Of a DNA stretch of 64,000 nt, positions 1 to 8,347 are shown one piece after another. Source of the DNA: Falsirhodobacter sp051195255 (lineage in GTDB: Bacteria > Pseudomonadota > Alphaproteobacteria > Rhodobacterales > Rhodobacteraceae); assembly GCF_051195255.1 (NCBI RefSeq), contig NZ_JBNJLK010000012.1:1-64000 (forward strand), read 5' to 3'. Every line of letters starts with the position of its first letter. The stretch's first letter is position 1. Both the position numbers and the translations under genes were made by a program. The notes beneath the pieces are model-generated. The model had not been told where the DNA came from. It worked only from the letters and a program-made list of their open reading frames with translations, and searched no databases.

Positions 1-180
1 GCGGCGCTGGCGCTGGCTCGGAGAGACAGGGGCGGCGTCATTTGGCGCGAAGGGAGAGGGCGCGAGTCCGGTTCGGGGCGGAGGCCGGTTCTGCCGGCCG
101 TAGTCTAGAGCGCGGTCACTCGGGCAGGGAGGTCCAGGGCGACAGCCCCAGACCGGAAAGCACGAGGGATGCGCCATTAA
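1..180. repeat. Copy A of a ~180 bp imperfect direct repeat with hairpins
   Basis: Positions 1-180 match 4231-4410 over the whole length with scattered substitutions. Shared blocks include the stretch around 14-30, the gcgaagggagaggg block, and the end cacgagggatgcgcca. Two inverted repeats are kept: ggccgg(n5)ccggcc near 82-99 and the ggtc-agggc/gaca/gccc-agacc stem near 130-154, which has two internal mismatches here. The copy may begin before the window. It sits directly upstream of the DUF2726 gene and the pair brackets the parB region. Function unknown: structured RNA, recombination site or duplicated leader are all possible. Confidence 0.8.
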
Positions 181-259
181 AGCAGGGTTGAGTCGCAACG
201 GTCGGTAATTATAGAACCGCGCCGAAATCAACCTGCCTTGACCCAACGGGATTTAACCT

Positions 260-796
260 ATGGACGCGACATCTTACAATCTGACCATGGTTGTCTTGGC
301 GCTTGTCGCGCTTCTAGGCATAGCTTTCCTGACGCGAAAGACCCCTGTATTCGCACCTCCCTTTCAGCGCGCGGCTTTGATGAACAAGACCGAAGAACGG
401 TTGTTCAAGATGCTGCGGGGGGAACTGCCCTCGGGCTGGACCCTCATGTGCCAAGTCTCGTATGGATCATTTCTGAAGAACCGCGACTATCGCCGTTATA
501 TGTCTGTGAACTCCAAGCGGGCCGATTTCGTGGTCCTCGATCCGAGTTTGGCGGTGGCGGCGGTGGTGGAATATCAAGGCGGGGGCCATTACGGAAACAC
601 CCGTCAAAGTCGCATCCGTGCGGAAGAAAGCGACAAGATCAAGAGACGCGCCTGTTCACAAGCTGCGATACCGTTCTTCGAGCTACCGGCGAAGTTCGAG
701 CGCGAACACGTCATATCGTTGGTGAAAGCCGTCGATGGGTCCGACACTGAGCCAAAAACAGAGTCTGGGCCGACGCTCGGCGGGGCAAGGCGGTAG
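260..796 (+). CDS. Membrane-anchored DUF2726 domain protein
   Basis: A 178-residue protein with one N-terminal membrane segment (about residues 8-25, LTMVVLALVALLGIAFL), then a DUF2726-like domain. The domain region holds an RADFVVLDP segment followed by VEYQGGGHYG, resembling the restriction-endonuclease-like fold of this family. The C-terminal ~25 residues are low in order (TEPKTESGPTLGG). The family is common on plasmids and has been linked to nuclease or topoisomerase-like modules, but no activity is proven. It stands alone, downstream of repeat copy A and convergent with the parB-side genes. The start at 260 keeps the membrane segment. Confidence 0.75.
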   Translation: MDATSYNLTMVVLALVALLGIAFLTRKTPVFAPPFQRAALMNKTEERLFKMLRGELPSGWTLMCQVSYGSFLKNRDYRRYMSVNSKRADFVVLDPSLAVAAVVEYQGGGHYGNTRQSRIRAEESDKIKRRACSQAAIPFFELPAKFEREHVISLVKAVDGSDTEPKTESGPTLGGARR

Positions 797-906
797 GACT
801 CTCGTCCGATCCACTTCGACCCGACCATGACATGCCGCGCAGCGGCCCCGGCGCGGGCAGCGCCGGACCTGGCCCGCGTCGGACCCGTGGTTCGGCGTGG
901 GTCGGG

Positions 907-1113
907 TCAACCCAAGGTGGCGGCCATTTCCTTTGCGAAGGCTTCAAGGGCCGCGACCGTAGCATCATATGCGCCCTTGGCCTTCGGGTAGTCGGCCTTC
1001 ATCCCCCGATAGAACTCTAGCCACTTCGGGAAGTCCTCGATGGGATAGGTGCTTATCAGGAATTGACCCTGCATTGTGAAGGTGCGGGCGCGGGCATCAT
1101 AGGTGACGATCAT
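907..1113 (-). CDS. Small hypothetical protein
   Basis: A 68-residue protein, charged and aromatic (MIVTYDARARTFTMQG...), with no recognised domain. A longer reading from a TTG at 1149 is possible, but it would start within about 5 bases of the T-run of the upstream terminator, so the ATG at 1113 is preferred. It lies downstream of the parB operon on the same strand, beyond that terminator, so expression would need read-through or its own promoter. It may be a plasmid-specific accessory protein; no function is claimed. Confidence 0.5.
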   Translation of the reverse strand: MIVTYDARARTFTMQGQFLISTYPIEDFPKWLEFYRGMKADYPKAKGAYDATVAALEAFAKEMAATLG

Positions 1114-1153
1114 GCAAAGTGCTTTGGCGCGGTCATCGTGATCCGGCAAGACG

Positions 1154-1179
1154 AAAAAAGCCGCCCCCGAAGGGACGGC
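1154..1179 (-). terminator. Rho-independent terminator of the parB operon
   Basis: Read on the minus strand this is an 8-bp stem, GCCGTCCC/GGGGCGGC (one G-T wobble), with a TTCG tetraloop and a run of six T. It follows the gene ending at 1236. A near-identical copy lies at 53476-53502. Confidence 0.85.
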
Positions 1180-1235
1180 AGGTCAATTCCTCACCACAAG
1201 GAATAGGGTCTGGTCCAAAGGACCGAATTGCTGGA

Positions 1236-1583
1236 TCAGGTTAAGGCATTCTGCGGCAGAGTGAAACCCTCAAGCCAGCTTGGGCCATGCGTGTTGCGGA
1301 GCCGGTGCAGGAGCGCGGGCGCGGTGGCGCATTGCCACTCGATGACAAGGTAATGCTTCCAATCCGCACCATATCGGGCGGCGTAAGCATGAAGCGCGGC
1401 AATCTGCTCAGCAGAAATATCGGCCAAGGTGTCGTCGTGATCGGCAAGGCGCAGGCGTGTCGTGCCGCATCCGTTCAGCATGGCAGAGGTCGCCTTGTCC
1501 TGTGCCTCCCTGAACGTCAGGGGGTTGGTATGCAGATCAGTCCAAGCGGTGCCTTTCCAGTAGGTCGCGATATAAAGCTGCAT
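1236..1583 (-). CDS. Hypothetical protein downstream of parB
   Basis: A 115-residue protein starting MQLYIATYWKGTAWTDL. The start at 1583 avoids overlap with parB, whose stop is at 1639; the frame stays open up to 1685 but would run into parB. It has no recognised family. It has an acidic middle (RLADHDDTLADISAEQ) and two Trp-rich segments. It is 55 bases downstream of parB on the same strand and ahead of a strong terminator, so the two are probably co-transcribed. A plasmid maintenance accessory role is inferred only from position. Confidence 0.6.
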   Translation of the reverse strand: MQLYIATYWKGTAWTDLHTNPLTFREAQDKATSAMLNGCGTTRLRLADHDDTLADISAEQIAALHAYAARYGADWKHYLVIEWQCATAPALLHRLRNTHGPSWLEGFTLPQNALT

Positions 1584-1638
1584 CTGTTTCGTCCCGAAAA
1601 GTAGGGGTGAGGGGCGGGCTGTCCGCCCCTCGGTGGTG

Positions 1639-3480
1639 TCAGGCGCAATCCGGCACCCATTCCGCAATCTTGGCGGCTTGGGCATCGGTCACGGGCCATT
1701 CGCTGCCCTTCGGATCGGCAAAGATCGCCTCCATTGCCTCGGCCTTCGCGCCCTTCTTCAAGCTGCGGAAGGATTTGAAAGCGGGGCTTTCGTCGTCTTG
1801 TTCCAGAAGGTCTTTGAACAGATCGTCCAGTGTGCCGCCCGAGACGCGCCCGAAGAAATTGGCGGCGGTCGGGGTCCAGACGGCGCGGATCGACGCGCCC
1901 GCCTCGTCCTCAAGACGCTCGAACAGGGGCGTGGCGTCGTATCCGCCGCAATCGTAGTTCAGGGTGCGGGCAACGGCTTCGGTCAGGGCGGCGTTGCGGT
2001 GCTTCTGGCCCTTGGCCCGAAACTCGGCAAAGGCTCCGCCAAGGTTGATGTTGCGCGTGGTCGCCCGCTGGTTCAGGCGTGGGTCAAGTTCCAGCCCTTC
2101 CTCCTGCGTCGGGACGATGCTCGGCGTTCCGGTGCGAACGTCCAAAATATTGTGATATAGGCCCGCCTCAGGCGACAGCGCGAAGGCCAGAAGGTCAAGG
2201 ACAAGGTTCGGTTTGGACAAAAGCGCGGTTTGCGCGGCATTCAGGCGGACGGCCTTCATGTCCTGCACCAGCTTCGCGCTGTAGGGGCCTTTCTCGGCAG
2301 GGGCGGCTTCGGCACTTGATGCGTGATCTGGGGCAATGATCCCTGCCTCTGCGGCAGCGGCGGCATCGTCGCGGCGGAGAAAGCCCAGTTTCGTGCAAGC
2401 CTCGCCACGGCTGTCCACGTAGACCCATGCCCCGCCCTGCGCCTTCTGCTCGGCGGTGAAGTAGGGCGCTTGCTTGGCATTCAGTTCCTCCATGCGGGTT
2501 TTGCCCGCGTCGTCCAGAACGTCGCTGTTTGCCAGTTCCGCCAGTTCGTCCCATTCTTCGGACTCGGCCTCTGTCAGCGGCTCCGACATGGGCGAAAGGC
2601 AGATCAGCTTGTCCGTGACGGCATAGGACAACCAAGACTCGTTGGCCTCGACCTCGACCCATTTCCACCCTGCGGCGGTCAGGTCTGCGGCTTCGGCCTG
2701 CAACTTCTCGTCAAACAGTCGAATGAGCAAAGCCGGATCGGTCAAAAACACTTTGTCGGAAAACAGGTCACGGGTCAGGCTCCCCCCTGCGGCCTCGTAG
2801 GCGTCCAGCCCGACGAACAGGGCGCGGCGGTCGGTATCCTGAAGGCTGTCAGGGTTCAGAAGGTTTTTGATCTGGTGTTCCGTGTAGTAGGAACGGCCTT
2901 TGGCCTGTTCCAGCACGGTCAAGGTCAGTGCCTCGTCATTCGACACGGTGAAGGCCGTCGCAAATGCGAGGCTGATTTCCTTTGCGGCCAGCGCGTCCAG
3001 CACGGGGGCGGGCAGGTCGGCCAGTTTCAGGCGGCGGTAAACGTGGGCCTCCGTCACGCCGAAGGCTTTGGCGATGCTGTGCGCCAAGGCTCCGGCATCC
3101 CGCATCCGGCCATAGGCGCGGATTTCATCGGCAGGTGCGAGGGCTTCGCGGGCGGTGTTCTCGGCATTGGCCCATGCTTGTGCGGTCATGGCGTTCGGGG
3201 CCAGACGGACAGGCACCATCGCCAGCGACGGGTTCTGCTCGGCGGCAATCCCAAGGGCGCGGAACCTGCGGCCTCCTGCGACGATAGCAACGCGGCCCGC
3301 GTCGTCGCGAAGGCCAGCAAGGTTCTGCACCAGTCCACAGGTCAGGATGCTTTGGGCCAGCAGCGCAATCCCCTCGGGGTCGGCTTCTTGGCGCGGGTTC
3401 AGGTCGGACAGGTAGAGGTCAGCCAGCGGCACATACTCGATGACGGCGGCGGCGGTGTCGGTGTTGGGCTTCATGTTCAT
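1639..3480 (-). CDS. ParB/RepB/Spo0J-family plasmid partition-like protein
   Basis: A 613-residue protein. Residues ~15-125 form the ParB N-terminal domain (SDLNPRQ near 25-31; VAGGRRFRAL near 67-76; ENTAREAL near 107-114). A helix-turn-helix follows (IAKAFGVTEAHVYRRLKLA, about 136-154). The rest is a long alpha/beta region typical of the extended plasmid ParBs, about twice the length of chromosomal ParB. ParB proteins bind centromere-like sites and use CTP; no parA partner is present nearby, so this may instead be a ParB-like regulator or maintenance protein. It heads a minus-strand group with the gene at 1236-1583 and is preceded by a 36-codon ORF at 3571-3681. Confidence 0.9.
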   Translation of the reverse strand: MNMKPNTDTAAAVIEYVPLADLYLSDLNPRQEADPEGIALLAQSILTCGLVQNLAGLRDDAGRVAIVAGGRRFRALGIAAEQNPSLAMVPVRLAPNAMTAQAWANAENTAREALAPADEIRAYGRMRDAGALAHSIAKAFGVTEAHVYRRLKLADLPAPVLDALAAKEISLAFATAFTVSNDEALTLTVLEQAKGRSYYTEHQIKNLLNPDSLQDTDRRALFVGLDAYEAAGGSLTRDLFSDKVFLTDPALLIRLFDEKLQAEAADLTAAGWKWVEVEANESWLSYAVTDKLICLSPMSEPLTEAESEEWDELAELANSDVLDDAGKTRMEELNAKQAPYFTAEQKAQGGAWVYVDSRGEACTKLGFLRRDDAAAAAEAGIIAPDHASSAEAAPAEKGPYSAKLVQDMKAVRLNAAQTALLSKPNLVLDLLAFALSPEAGLYHNILDVRTGTPSIVPTQEEGLELDPRLNQRATTRNINLGGAFAEFRAKGQKHRNAALTEAVARTLNYDCGGYDATPLFERLEDEAGASIRAVWTPTAANFFGRVSGGTLDDLFKDLLEQDDESPAFKSFRSLKKGAKAEAMEAIFADPKGSEWPVTDAQAAKIAEWVPDCA

Positions 3481-3570
3481 GGTTTTTCTCTCGTGGTGAC
3501 TTGATCGGCGTTGCGATCTTGGGTTAGGGTTCGCGTGTGCCGCCCCCGAAAAGGGACGACACGGGCAGGG

Positions 3571-3681
3571 TCAGATGACCCCGTGTTGGTTCAGGAAGCG
3601 GCGTCCGATTCCAAAGCAGTCGCCCTTCCTGACAAGCTCTCTCGCTTCCGCGATGCGCTGTGTCAGAACTTCCATTGCCAT
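3571..3681 (-). CDS. Small 36-residue ORF upstream of parB
   Basis: A short ORF, MAMEVLTQRIAEARELV..., ending in a basic stretch (GIGRRFLNQHGVI). It is supported mainly by its ribosome site: AAAGGGGGTGAGAGA lies directly before the ATG at 3681. It is on the same strand as parB, 90 bases upstream. No family is recognised. It could be a leader peptide or a small plasmid protein. Confidence 0.45.
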   Translation of the reverse strand: MAMEVLTQRIAEARELVRKGDCFGIGRRFLNQHGVI

Positions 3682-3689
3682 TCTCTCAC

Positions 3690-4230
3690 CCCCTTTCAGG
3701 TTGTCGGTTGCGTGACCTTCCGGCTTGGTGCGCCCCCTTCTAAAATTGGGGCTGGCCGTGAAGGTGAGACGCGGTTCGCCGCGCCTCTCCTTCGCGGACT
3801 GCCTCCCGGCGAGGGCCGGAGGGGGACCCGGCAATTTGCAAATCCAACGGAGCGGCGGAGGGCCCCCGTCTGCACGGAGCCGAGGCACGAGGTGGAGGAA
3901 GATGGGGAGGGGCCGAGGCGCAGTGCCGCATTTGCGGGTTGACGGGGGAACCAGCGGTTCCCTGAACGGACGCGCCAGCGGCCCACGGGGGCAGGGGCGT
4001 TCGGCTCCGCCGAATCCCCCTGCATAAATCGAGCCGCGCCCTTTGCGCGGATCACCTTTGATCTTTATGGCCCGCAGCTATCCAAGCACGGCACCTGTGC
4101 ATCAGGTCGCACGAGCTGGACGCGCATCATGGCGCGAAGGACAGCGAGAAAGATCCTGTGGGAAGGTGCGGGCCGCGCAAGCGATCGTCACCCGAAAGGG
4201 CCGAAACGGGCCGCGCCCTAGACCATTCGC
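3690..4230. other. Hairpin-rich non-coding stretch between parB leader and repeat copy B
   Basis: I see no convincing gene here; the open frames on both strands look like high-GC artefacts. Clear inverted repeats are present: ggaacc-agc-ggttcc at 3947-3961, and a long hairpin at 3991-4023 (GCAGGGG..TTCGGC-tcc-GCCGAA..CCCCTGC). Candidate roles are centromere (parS-like) or origin structure, or a terminator/attenuator. This is inferred from position upstream of parB; no iteron array is visible. Confidence 0.45.
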
Positions 4231-4410
4231 GCGGCATCGGCGCTGGCTCGGAGAGACAGGGCCGGTGCCACTCGGCGCGAAGGGAGAGGGGGCGAGTCCG
4301 GTTCGGGGCGGAGGCCGGTCCTGCCGGCCGGAGCCTAGAGCGCGCTCACGCGGGCAGGGAGGTCTAGGGCGACAGCCCTAGACCGGACGGCACGAGGGAT
4401 GCGCCATGAA
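4231..4410. repeat. Copy B of the ~180 bp imperfect direct repeat
   Basis: Partner of the repeat at 1-180. In this copy the second hairpin is perfect: GGTCTAGGGC-gaca-GCCCTAGACC at about 4360-4383. The first hairpin, ggccgg(n5)ccggcc near 4313-4329, is also conserved. The retention or improvement of stems between diverged copies suggests the structure matters. It marks the border between the plasmid backbone and the accessory genes that follow. Confidence 0.8.
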
Positions 4411-4565
4411 AGTAGACAGGTGCTAGGTAAAATGAGCCCAAAGCTATCACTCGTGCGAGCTCAGATCACGCATTGCGACTTGCCGAAAGCTGACCTTCGT
4501 CTTCACGTGCCAGCCATCGATAGCAGCGCCTCATGATGGTGCGACCTGACGTTCGACCGAACGCC

Positions 4566-5654
4566 CTAGGCAGGCACGTCATCGACATGGGCGGGATCAA
4601 CTGGCACGATCCCGTTCTGCCGGTGCCGGAACTCTGACAGCGCAGCATAAACCTGCAGGCGCGCCCGCATGATGGATCCCAGCGGCTGATGGGCGGCGAG
4701 GCTATGGGCCGGGCGGAATGTCATCCGCTCGTCGAAGAAGTCCTGTCGTGCTGCACTATAAGCGTCTTGCTTCGGCATGCGCAGGATGGCCACAGTCCGG
4801 TAGGGGCTGATGTCTTCCGGCCACGCCACCGAGGCATCCTCGATGGGCTGCGCATCAGGATCGACCCAGAGTTGCGCCCGCAGTTCGAAGACCACGTCGT
4901 GATCGTGGAAGAATTCGACCGCAGCGTGTCGGAAGCCGTCCTCGTCCTCGTGCGGCTTCAGTCGCCAGTCGGTCAGCGCCAGTTGCGCCTCGGCCACGGG
5001 GAATGCGCCAAGTTTTGCAACATGGGCACCGAAACGCAGTGGGGCCTGGCTGTAATAGGGCTCGGCCAGCGGATGGGAGAAAGGATGGCCGAAGAAGTCC
5101 GCCTTCGCGTTTTCGGTCCCGAAGGCGTGGAGCACGCGGTTGAAGTTTCGCGCGACGGAGGCGATGGCGCTCTTTGCCGTCTCGGGCAGGCCTGTGGATT
5201 TCCCGATCACGGTCCCGTCTCGCAGGAAGCCCTTGGCGGTCCCCGATGGAAAAGTTGTTCCGCTGGCAAGCACGAAATCCTGCGTGTCAGTTCGGTGTCC
5301 CGCCAGCTTTTCGCCCGGCACGTCGAAGACTTTAATCGACATGCCGCGATGGGTCGAGACACGGTCGCCGAGATACTCTCCCGGACCCTGCGCGAAACGG
5401 ACGGCGATCGGGTGGACGCCAGATATTGCGAAAAGACCTTGAGCAAGTTCGGGGGGAAGACCGGGCGGGATCTCCAGTGTGCCAGTCACCAACGCGGTGG
5501 ACTTGGCATGACTGGCACGCACGGTATGGCCCTCGCGCTCCTCCACGGTTTCGCTTTGTGAGGTCATTCCGCTGATGATGCCATCGATGGTGGCCTGCTC
5601 GTCGGGATCGGGCGTCTCGACACCGGGATGGTAGGAAAGGGGTGCCTTGGTCAA
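4566..5654 (-). CDS. Catalase-family protein, copy 1
   Basis: A 362-residue heme-dependent catalase-like (SrpA/y4iL-type) protein. Visible marks are RASHAKS (candidate distal His) near residue 50, RFAQGPGEYLGDR near 85-97, TQDFVLASG near 125, PYYSQAPLRFG near 195-205 in the heme-ligand region, and an HQPLGSIMRAR..VY block near the end. The start is a TTG at 5654, chosen because AGGAGG lies 8 bases upstream and the paralogue at 37989-39077 has the same TTG context and exactly the same length. It follows the histidine kinase (5740-6855) and RsbQ-like gene on the same strand, suggesting a three-gene stress operon. Peroxidase or catalase activity is inferred. Confidence 0.85.
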   Translation of the reverse strand: MTKAPLSYHPGVETPDPDEQATIDGIISGMTSQSETVEEREGHTVRASHAKSTALVTGTLEIPPGLPPELAQGLFAISGVHPIAVRFAQGPGEYLGDRVSTHRGMSIKVFDVPGEKLAGHRTDTQDFVLASGTTFPSGTAKGFLRDGTVIGKSTGLPETAKSAIASVARNFNRVLHAFGTENAKADFFGHPFSHPLAEPYYSQAPLRFGAHVAKLGAFPVAEAQLALTDWRLKPHEDEDGFRHAAVEFFHDHDVVFELRAQLWVDPDAQPIEDASVAWPEDISPYRTVAILRMPKQDAYSAARQDFFDERMTFRPAHSLAAHQPLGSIMRARLQVYAALSEFRHRQNGIVPVDPAHVDDVPA

Positions 5655-5739
5655 TCCTGGGTCCTCCTGTGCCGGCGGACCGGACGGTCCGCCTTCATCC
5701 GGGTGCAACAGGGCGGAGGCTTTTGAAGTTCCGGACAGG

Positions 5740-6855
5740 TCAGACGGCGTTTGCTTGTTCTGTCATCCGGAAGGTGAAGCGCGTCTCCTGATCGGTCGAG
5801 GAAACGAGGAGCTGGCCACCATGTGCCCTGGCGATCTCGGACGCGATGTGCAGCCCAAGGCCCAACCCCTTTCGGTAGCCTTCCGCTCCGCCACGCACGA
5901 AGGGGTCGAACAGTTTTTCCATGGCGGTGGGCGGTATCGTATTACCTTTGTTGCTAACCCAGATCTCCAGGTGCCCATCTTCTCTCGTCTGCGCGCTGAC
6001 AAGCACCGGATGCGCGGGATCACCGTGGATCAAAGCGTTTCCGACCAGGTTCGACACCATCTGACCGATGCGTTCCCCATCGTATGTGACGGCATGCAGG
6101 ATCGAGAAGTTCGTCTGCACATCGCGGTCCGGCTCGCCAGAACGCAGTTCGTCTACGACCTGACGGATCAGCACTTCCAGCGGTTCGTTCGAGATGTTGA
6201 GTTCAATGCCGCCGCCCAGCCTGTTGCGTGCGAAGTCGAGCACGTTGTCGATCAGGCGCGACATCCGCTGGACGCTGCCCTGCATCAGGCGGATGACTTC
6301 CTTGCCCGGTTCGCTAAGGTCCTCGCGGGACAGCATCCGCGTAGCAGCCGACATCGAGGCCACCGGGTTGCGCAGATCGTGGCCCAGCACGGCCACAAAC
6401 TGTTCCCGAAGTTCGCCTTGGCGCTGTTCGAGCGAAAGGCGGGCTTCTGCTTCTGCGCGGGCACTGATCAGCTCACGCTCGTAATTCCGACGCGCCTTGG
6501 CACGCAGGAAGACAAGCCGCGTCAAGCGGTGCTGCCCATCGTCTGTGTTGTCCGCGCTGAGCAGGACGGGAACCTTGCTGCCGTCCTGCGCCCTCAGGTC
6601 AAGGCTCACCTCCTCGATTTGCCCGCGGAGTCGAAGAACCGGCAAGAGGCTCGTCTCGAACACGATGCGGGCGCCCACGCTGAATATTCCCGTCGCAGGT
6701 TTGCCTTGGAGGCCGTGATCGGACGCTCCGAGCCAACTTTTCAGCGTGGCGTTCGCGGTGACGATGCGTCCGGTTTCATCCATCACGAGGAACCCGCAGG
6801 GTGCTGTATCGAGCAACTCCTGGAGTTGCGTCGTCTCCACATCGCTCGCCATCAC
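5740..6855 (-). CDS. PAS-domain sensor histidine kinase
   Basis: A 371-residue soluble kinase. An N-terminal PAS domain (about 8-115, APCGFLVMDETGRIVTAN) leads to a short coiled coil (~118-150), a HisKA domain with the phospho-acceptor in LGHDLRNPVAS (about 156-166), and a HATPase domain with N-box NLVGNALIHGD and G2 box GLGLGLHIASE. The G1 box reads SNKGNTIPP rather than the usual D-x-G-x-G, as in some phytochrome-like kinases. There are no membrane segments, so it senses a cytoplasmic signal through PAS. The start codon overlaps the stop of the RsbQ-like gene by 4 bases, implying translational coupling. A possible output is the receiver protein at 7874. Confidence 0.9.
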   Translation of the reverse strand: MMASDVETTQLQELLDTAPCGFLVMDETGRIVTANATLKSWLGASDHGLQGKPATGIFSVGARIVFETSLLPVLRLRGQIEEVSLDLRAQDGSKVPVLLSADNTDDGQHRLTRLVFLRAKARRNYERELISARAEAEARLSLEQRQGELREQFVAVLGHDLRNPVASMSAATRMLSREDLSEPGKEVIRLMQGSVQRMSRLIDNVLDFARNRLGGGIELNISNEPLEVLIRQVVDELRSGEPDRDVQTNFSILHAVTYDGERIGQMVSNLVGNALIHGDPAHPVLVSAQTREDGHLEIWVSNKGNTIPPTAMEKLFDPFVRGGAEGYRKGLGLGLHIASEIARAHGGQLLVSSTDQETRFTFRMTEQANAV

Positions 6856-7640
6856 ACGAACCTCCGGATGGCTTCGACCACCTGGTCGGGCGCGCTCAGG
6901 TTCGGACAGTGGCCGGTCGCGTCCAGCAGCACCAACTGGCTGCCTGCCACGTGGTCCCGGACATATGCCCCCACGTGTTCGCCGGCTATGATATCGTCAC
7001 GGCACTGCAGGATCAGGGTGCGGGCGGAAAGTTTCGGCAGGTCGGCGCGGTTGTCTGCGGTGAAGGTCGCACGGGCGAAGTCGGCGGCGATGCGGGGATC
7101 GACGCGGCAGAAGCTTGCGGTCAGTTCCTCACCAAGCTCTGGCCGGTCCGGGTTGCCCATGATGGCTGGTGCCATCGAGGCAGACCAGGCCAACGGGTTC
7201 TCGGCCAAAGCCGCCAGCAGATCCTCGATGTCATCGGCAGTGAAGCCGCCGATGTAGTCGCCATCGTCGATATATCGCGGCGACGGACACACCATGACCA
7301 GCGTGCCGAACAGGTCCGGCCGGCGGATGGCGGCAAGAACACCGATCATCGCGCTGACGGAATGGCAGACAAGGATGCCGCCCCGGATGCCCAATTCGTC
7401 GCCGATCTCGCAGATGTCTTCGGCATATCCATCAAGGGCCGCATATTTTTCGCCGTCATATGCGGCGATATCCGACCCGCCGGCGCCGACATGATCGAAG
7501 GTCACAACCTTGAAGTCGTCATGAAACTGCGGGGCCACATACCGCCACATGGCCTGATCGCAGCCGAAGCCGTGGGCGAACAGCATCGTCCGGTCGCCTG
7601 CGCCGGACATCTTCACGTTATTACGGATAATCGACGACAC
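6852..7640 (-). CDS. RsbQ-like alpha/beta hydrolase
   Basis: A 262-residue alpha/beta hydrolase of the RsbQ/KAI2/D14 group. It has the group signature HGFGCDQAMWRYVAP (about 23-37), the nucleophile Ser in VCHSVSAMIG (about 90-99), a late Asp (QCRDDIIAG) and the catalytic His in LDATGHCPNLS near the C terminus. In Bacillus, RsbQ supplies a small-molecule signal to the PAS domain of RsbP, a PP2C phosphatase. Here the 4-base-overlapping partner is instead a PAS histidine kinase, so this protein probably generates or delivers the ligand for that PAS domain. The start is GTG at 7640. A truncated second copy lies at 48566-48655. Confidence 0.88.
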   Translation of the reverse strand: MSSIIRNNVKMSGAGDRTMLFAHGFGCDQAMWRYVAPQFHDDFKVVTFDHVGAGGSDIAAYDGEKYAALDGYAEDICEIGDELGIRGGILVCHSVSAMIGVLAAIRRPDLFGTLVMVCPSPRYIDDGDYIGGFTADDIEDLLAALAENPLAWSASMAPAIMGNPDRPELGEELTASFCRVDPRIAADFARATFTADNRADLPKLSARTLILQCRDDIIAGEHVGAYVRDHVAGSQLVLLDATGHCPNLSAPDQVVEAIRRFV

Positions 7641-7873
7641 ACGAAGTCCTGAGGTTCAAGATACTGTTCAGCCTTATGCTTCAGAAAAGGCTACGACATG
7701 CAGACCCTGTGGTCCACTGCATCCCATGAGACCATGTTGCAGATACAGTCTCTTGTAAAATGCTCGAAGTCTTGCGCGAACATATGCGCTGACTTCGGCG
7801 TTCAGGAAACTAGAACCACAATCAATCAATAGAACGGGCCGGCTGAGCCGTCACGGAACCTGAAGCGAGCCAC

Positions 7874-8233
7874 ATGACCGTGCCAGCCATCCTTGTTGTC
7901 GAAGACCAGCTTTTGTTGCGCATGGATGCCATGTTCATGATTGAGGATGCGGGGTTTTTAGCCGTGGGAGCCCGCGATACCGCAGATGCGCTTCGCATCC
8001 TGGAAGACCGCACCGATATCCGGGTCATCTTTACCGACATCGACATGGGTGATGGTCCGGATGGTCTGTGGCTCGCGGCCTGCGTGCGCGATCGCTGGCC
8101 GCCGATCCACATCATCGTGACGTCGGGGCATCGGCGCGTTACGGCAGACATGATGCCGGACGGCGCATTGTTTCTCGATAAACCCTATACGGAAGAGCAG
8201 GTCTTGACCCACGTTCGGCGTCTGGCAGCCTGA
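7874..8233 (+). CDS. Single-domain response regulator (receiver only)
   Basis: A 119-residue CheY-like receiver. It has the acidic pocket in VVEDQ near the N terminus, the phospho-acceptor Asp in IFTDIDMGDG (about 53-60), the Thr/Ser in IIVTSGH and the Lys in FLDKPYT. There is no output domain. It diverges from the rsbQ-like/kinase operon with a ~230-base gap. It may take phosphate from that kinase or from the HWE kinases further along. Receivers of this kind often act as phosphate sinks or feed the alphaproteobacterial general stress response. Confidence 0.88.
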   Translation: MTVPAILVVEDQLLLRMDAMFMIEDAGFLAVGARDTADALRILEDRTDIRVIFTDIDMGDGPDGLWLAACVRDRWPPIHIIVTSGHRRVTADMMPDGALFLDKPYTEEQVLTHVRRLAA

Positions 8234-8347
8234 AGCTCCCTTTTTTGGATTGCACGGGCAACCGTGTCGAGCATCAGCCGCCTCTCACAATTCAGCCGAC
8301 CGACCATACCTGGCGCTACTCGCCATGCAGGCCCGTTTCGTTGTATC

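Noticed and set aside
2323..3504. 393-codon plus-strand frame
   Set aside because: Antisense to parB, which has clear ParB motifs.
3725..4381. Open frames of 100-140 codons between parB and repeat copy B
   Set aside because: Very Arg/Gly/Pro-rich, overlap hairpins and the structured repeat, and lack ribosome sites.
5647..7257. 536-codon plus-strand frame
   Set aside because: Antisense to the kinase and RsbQ-like genes; no recognisable domain.
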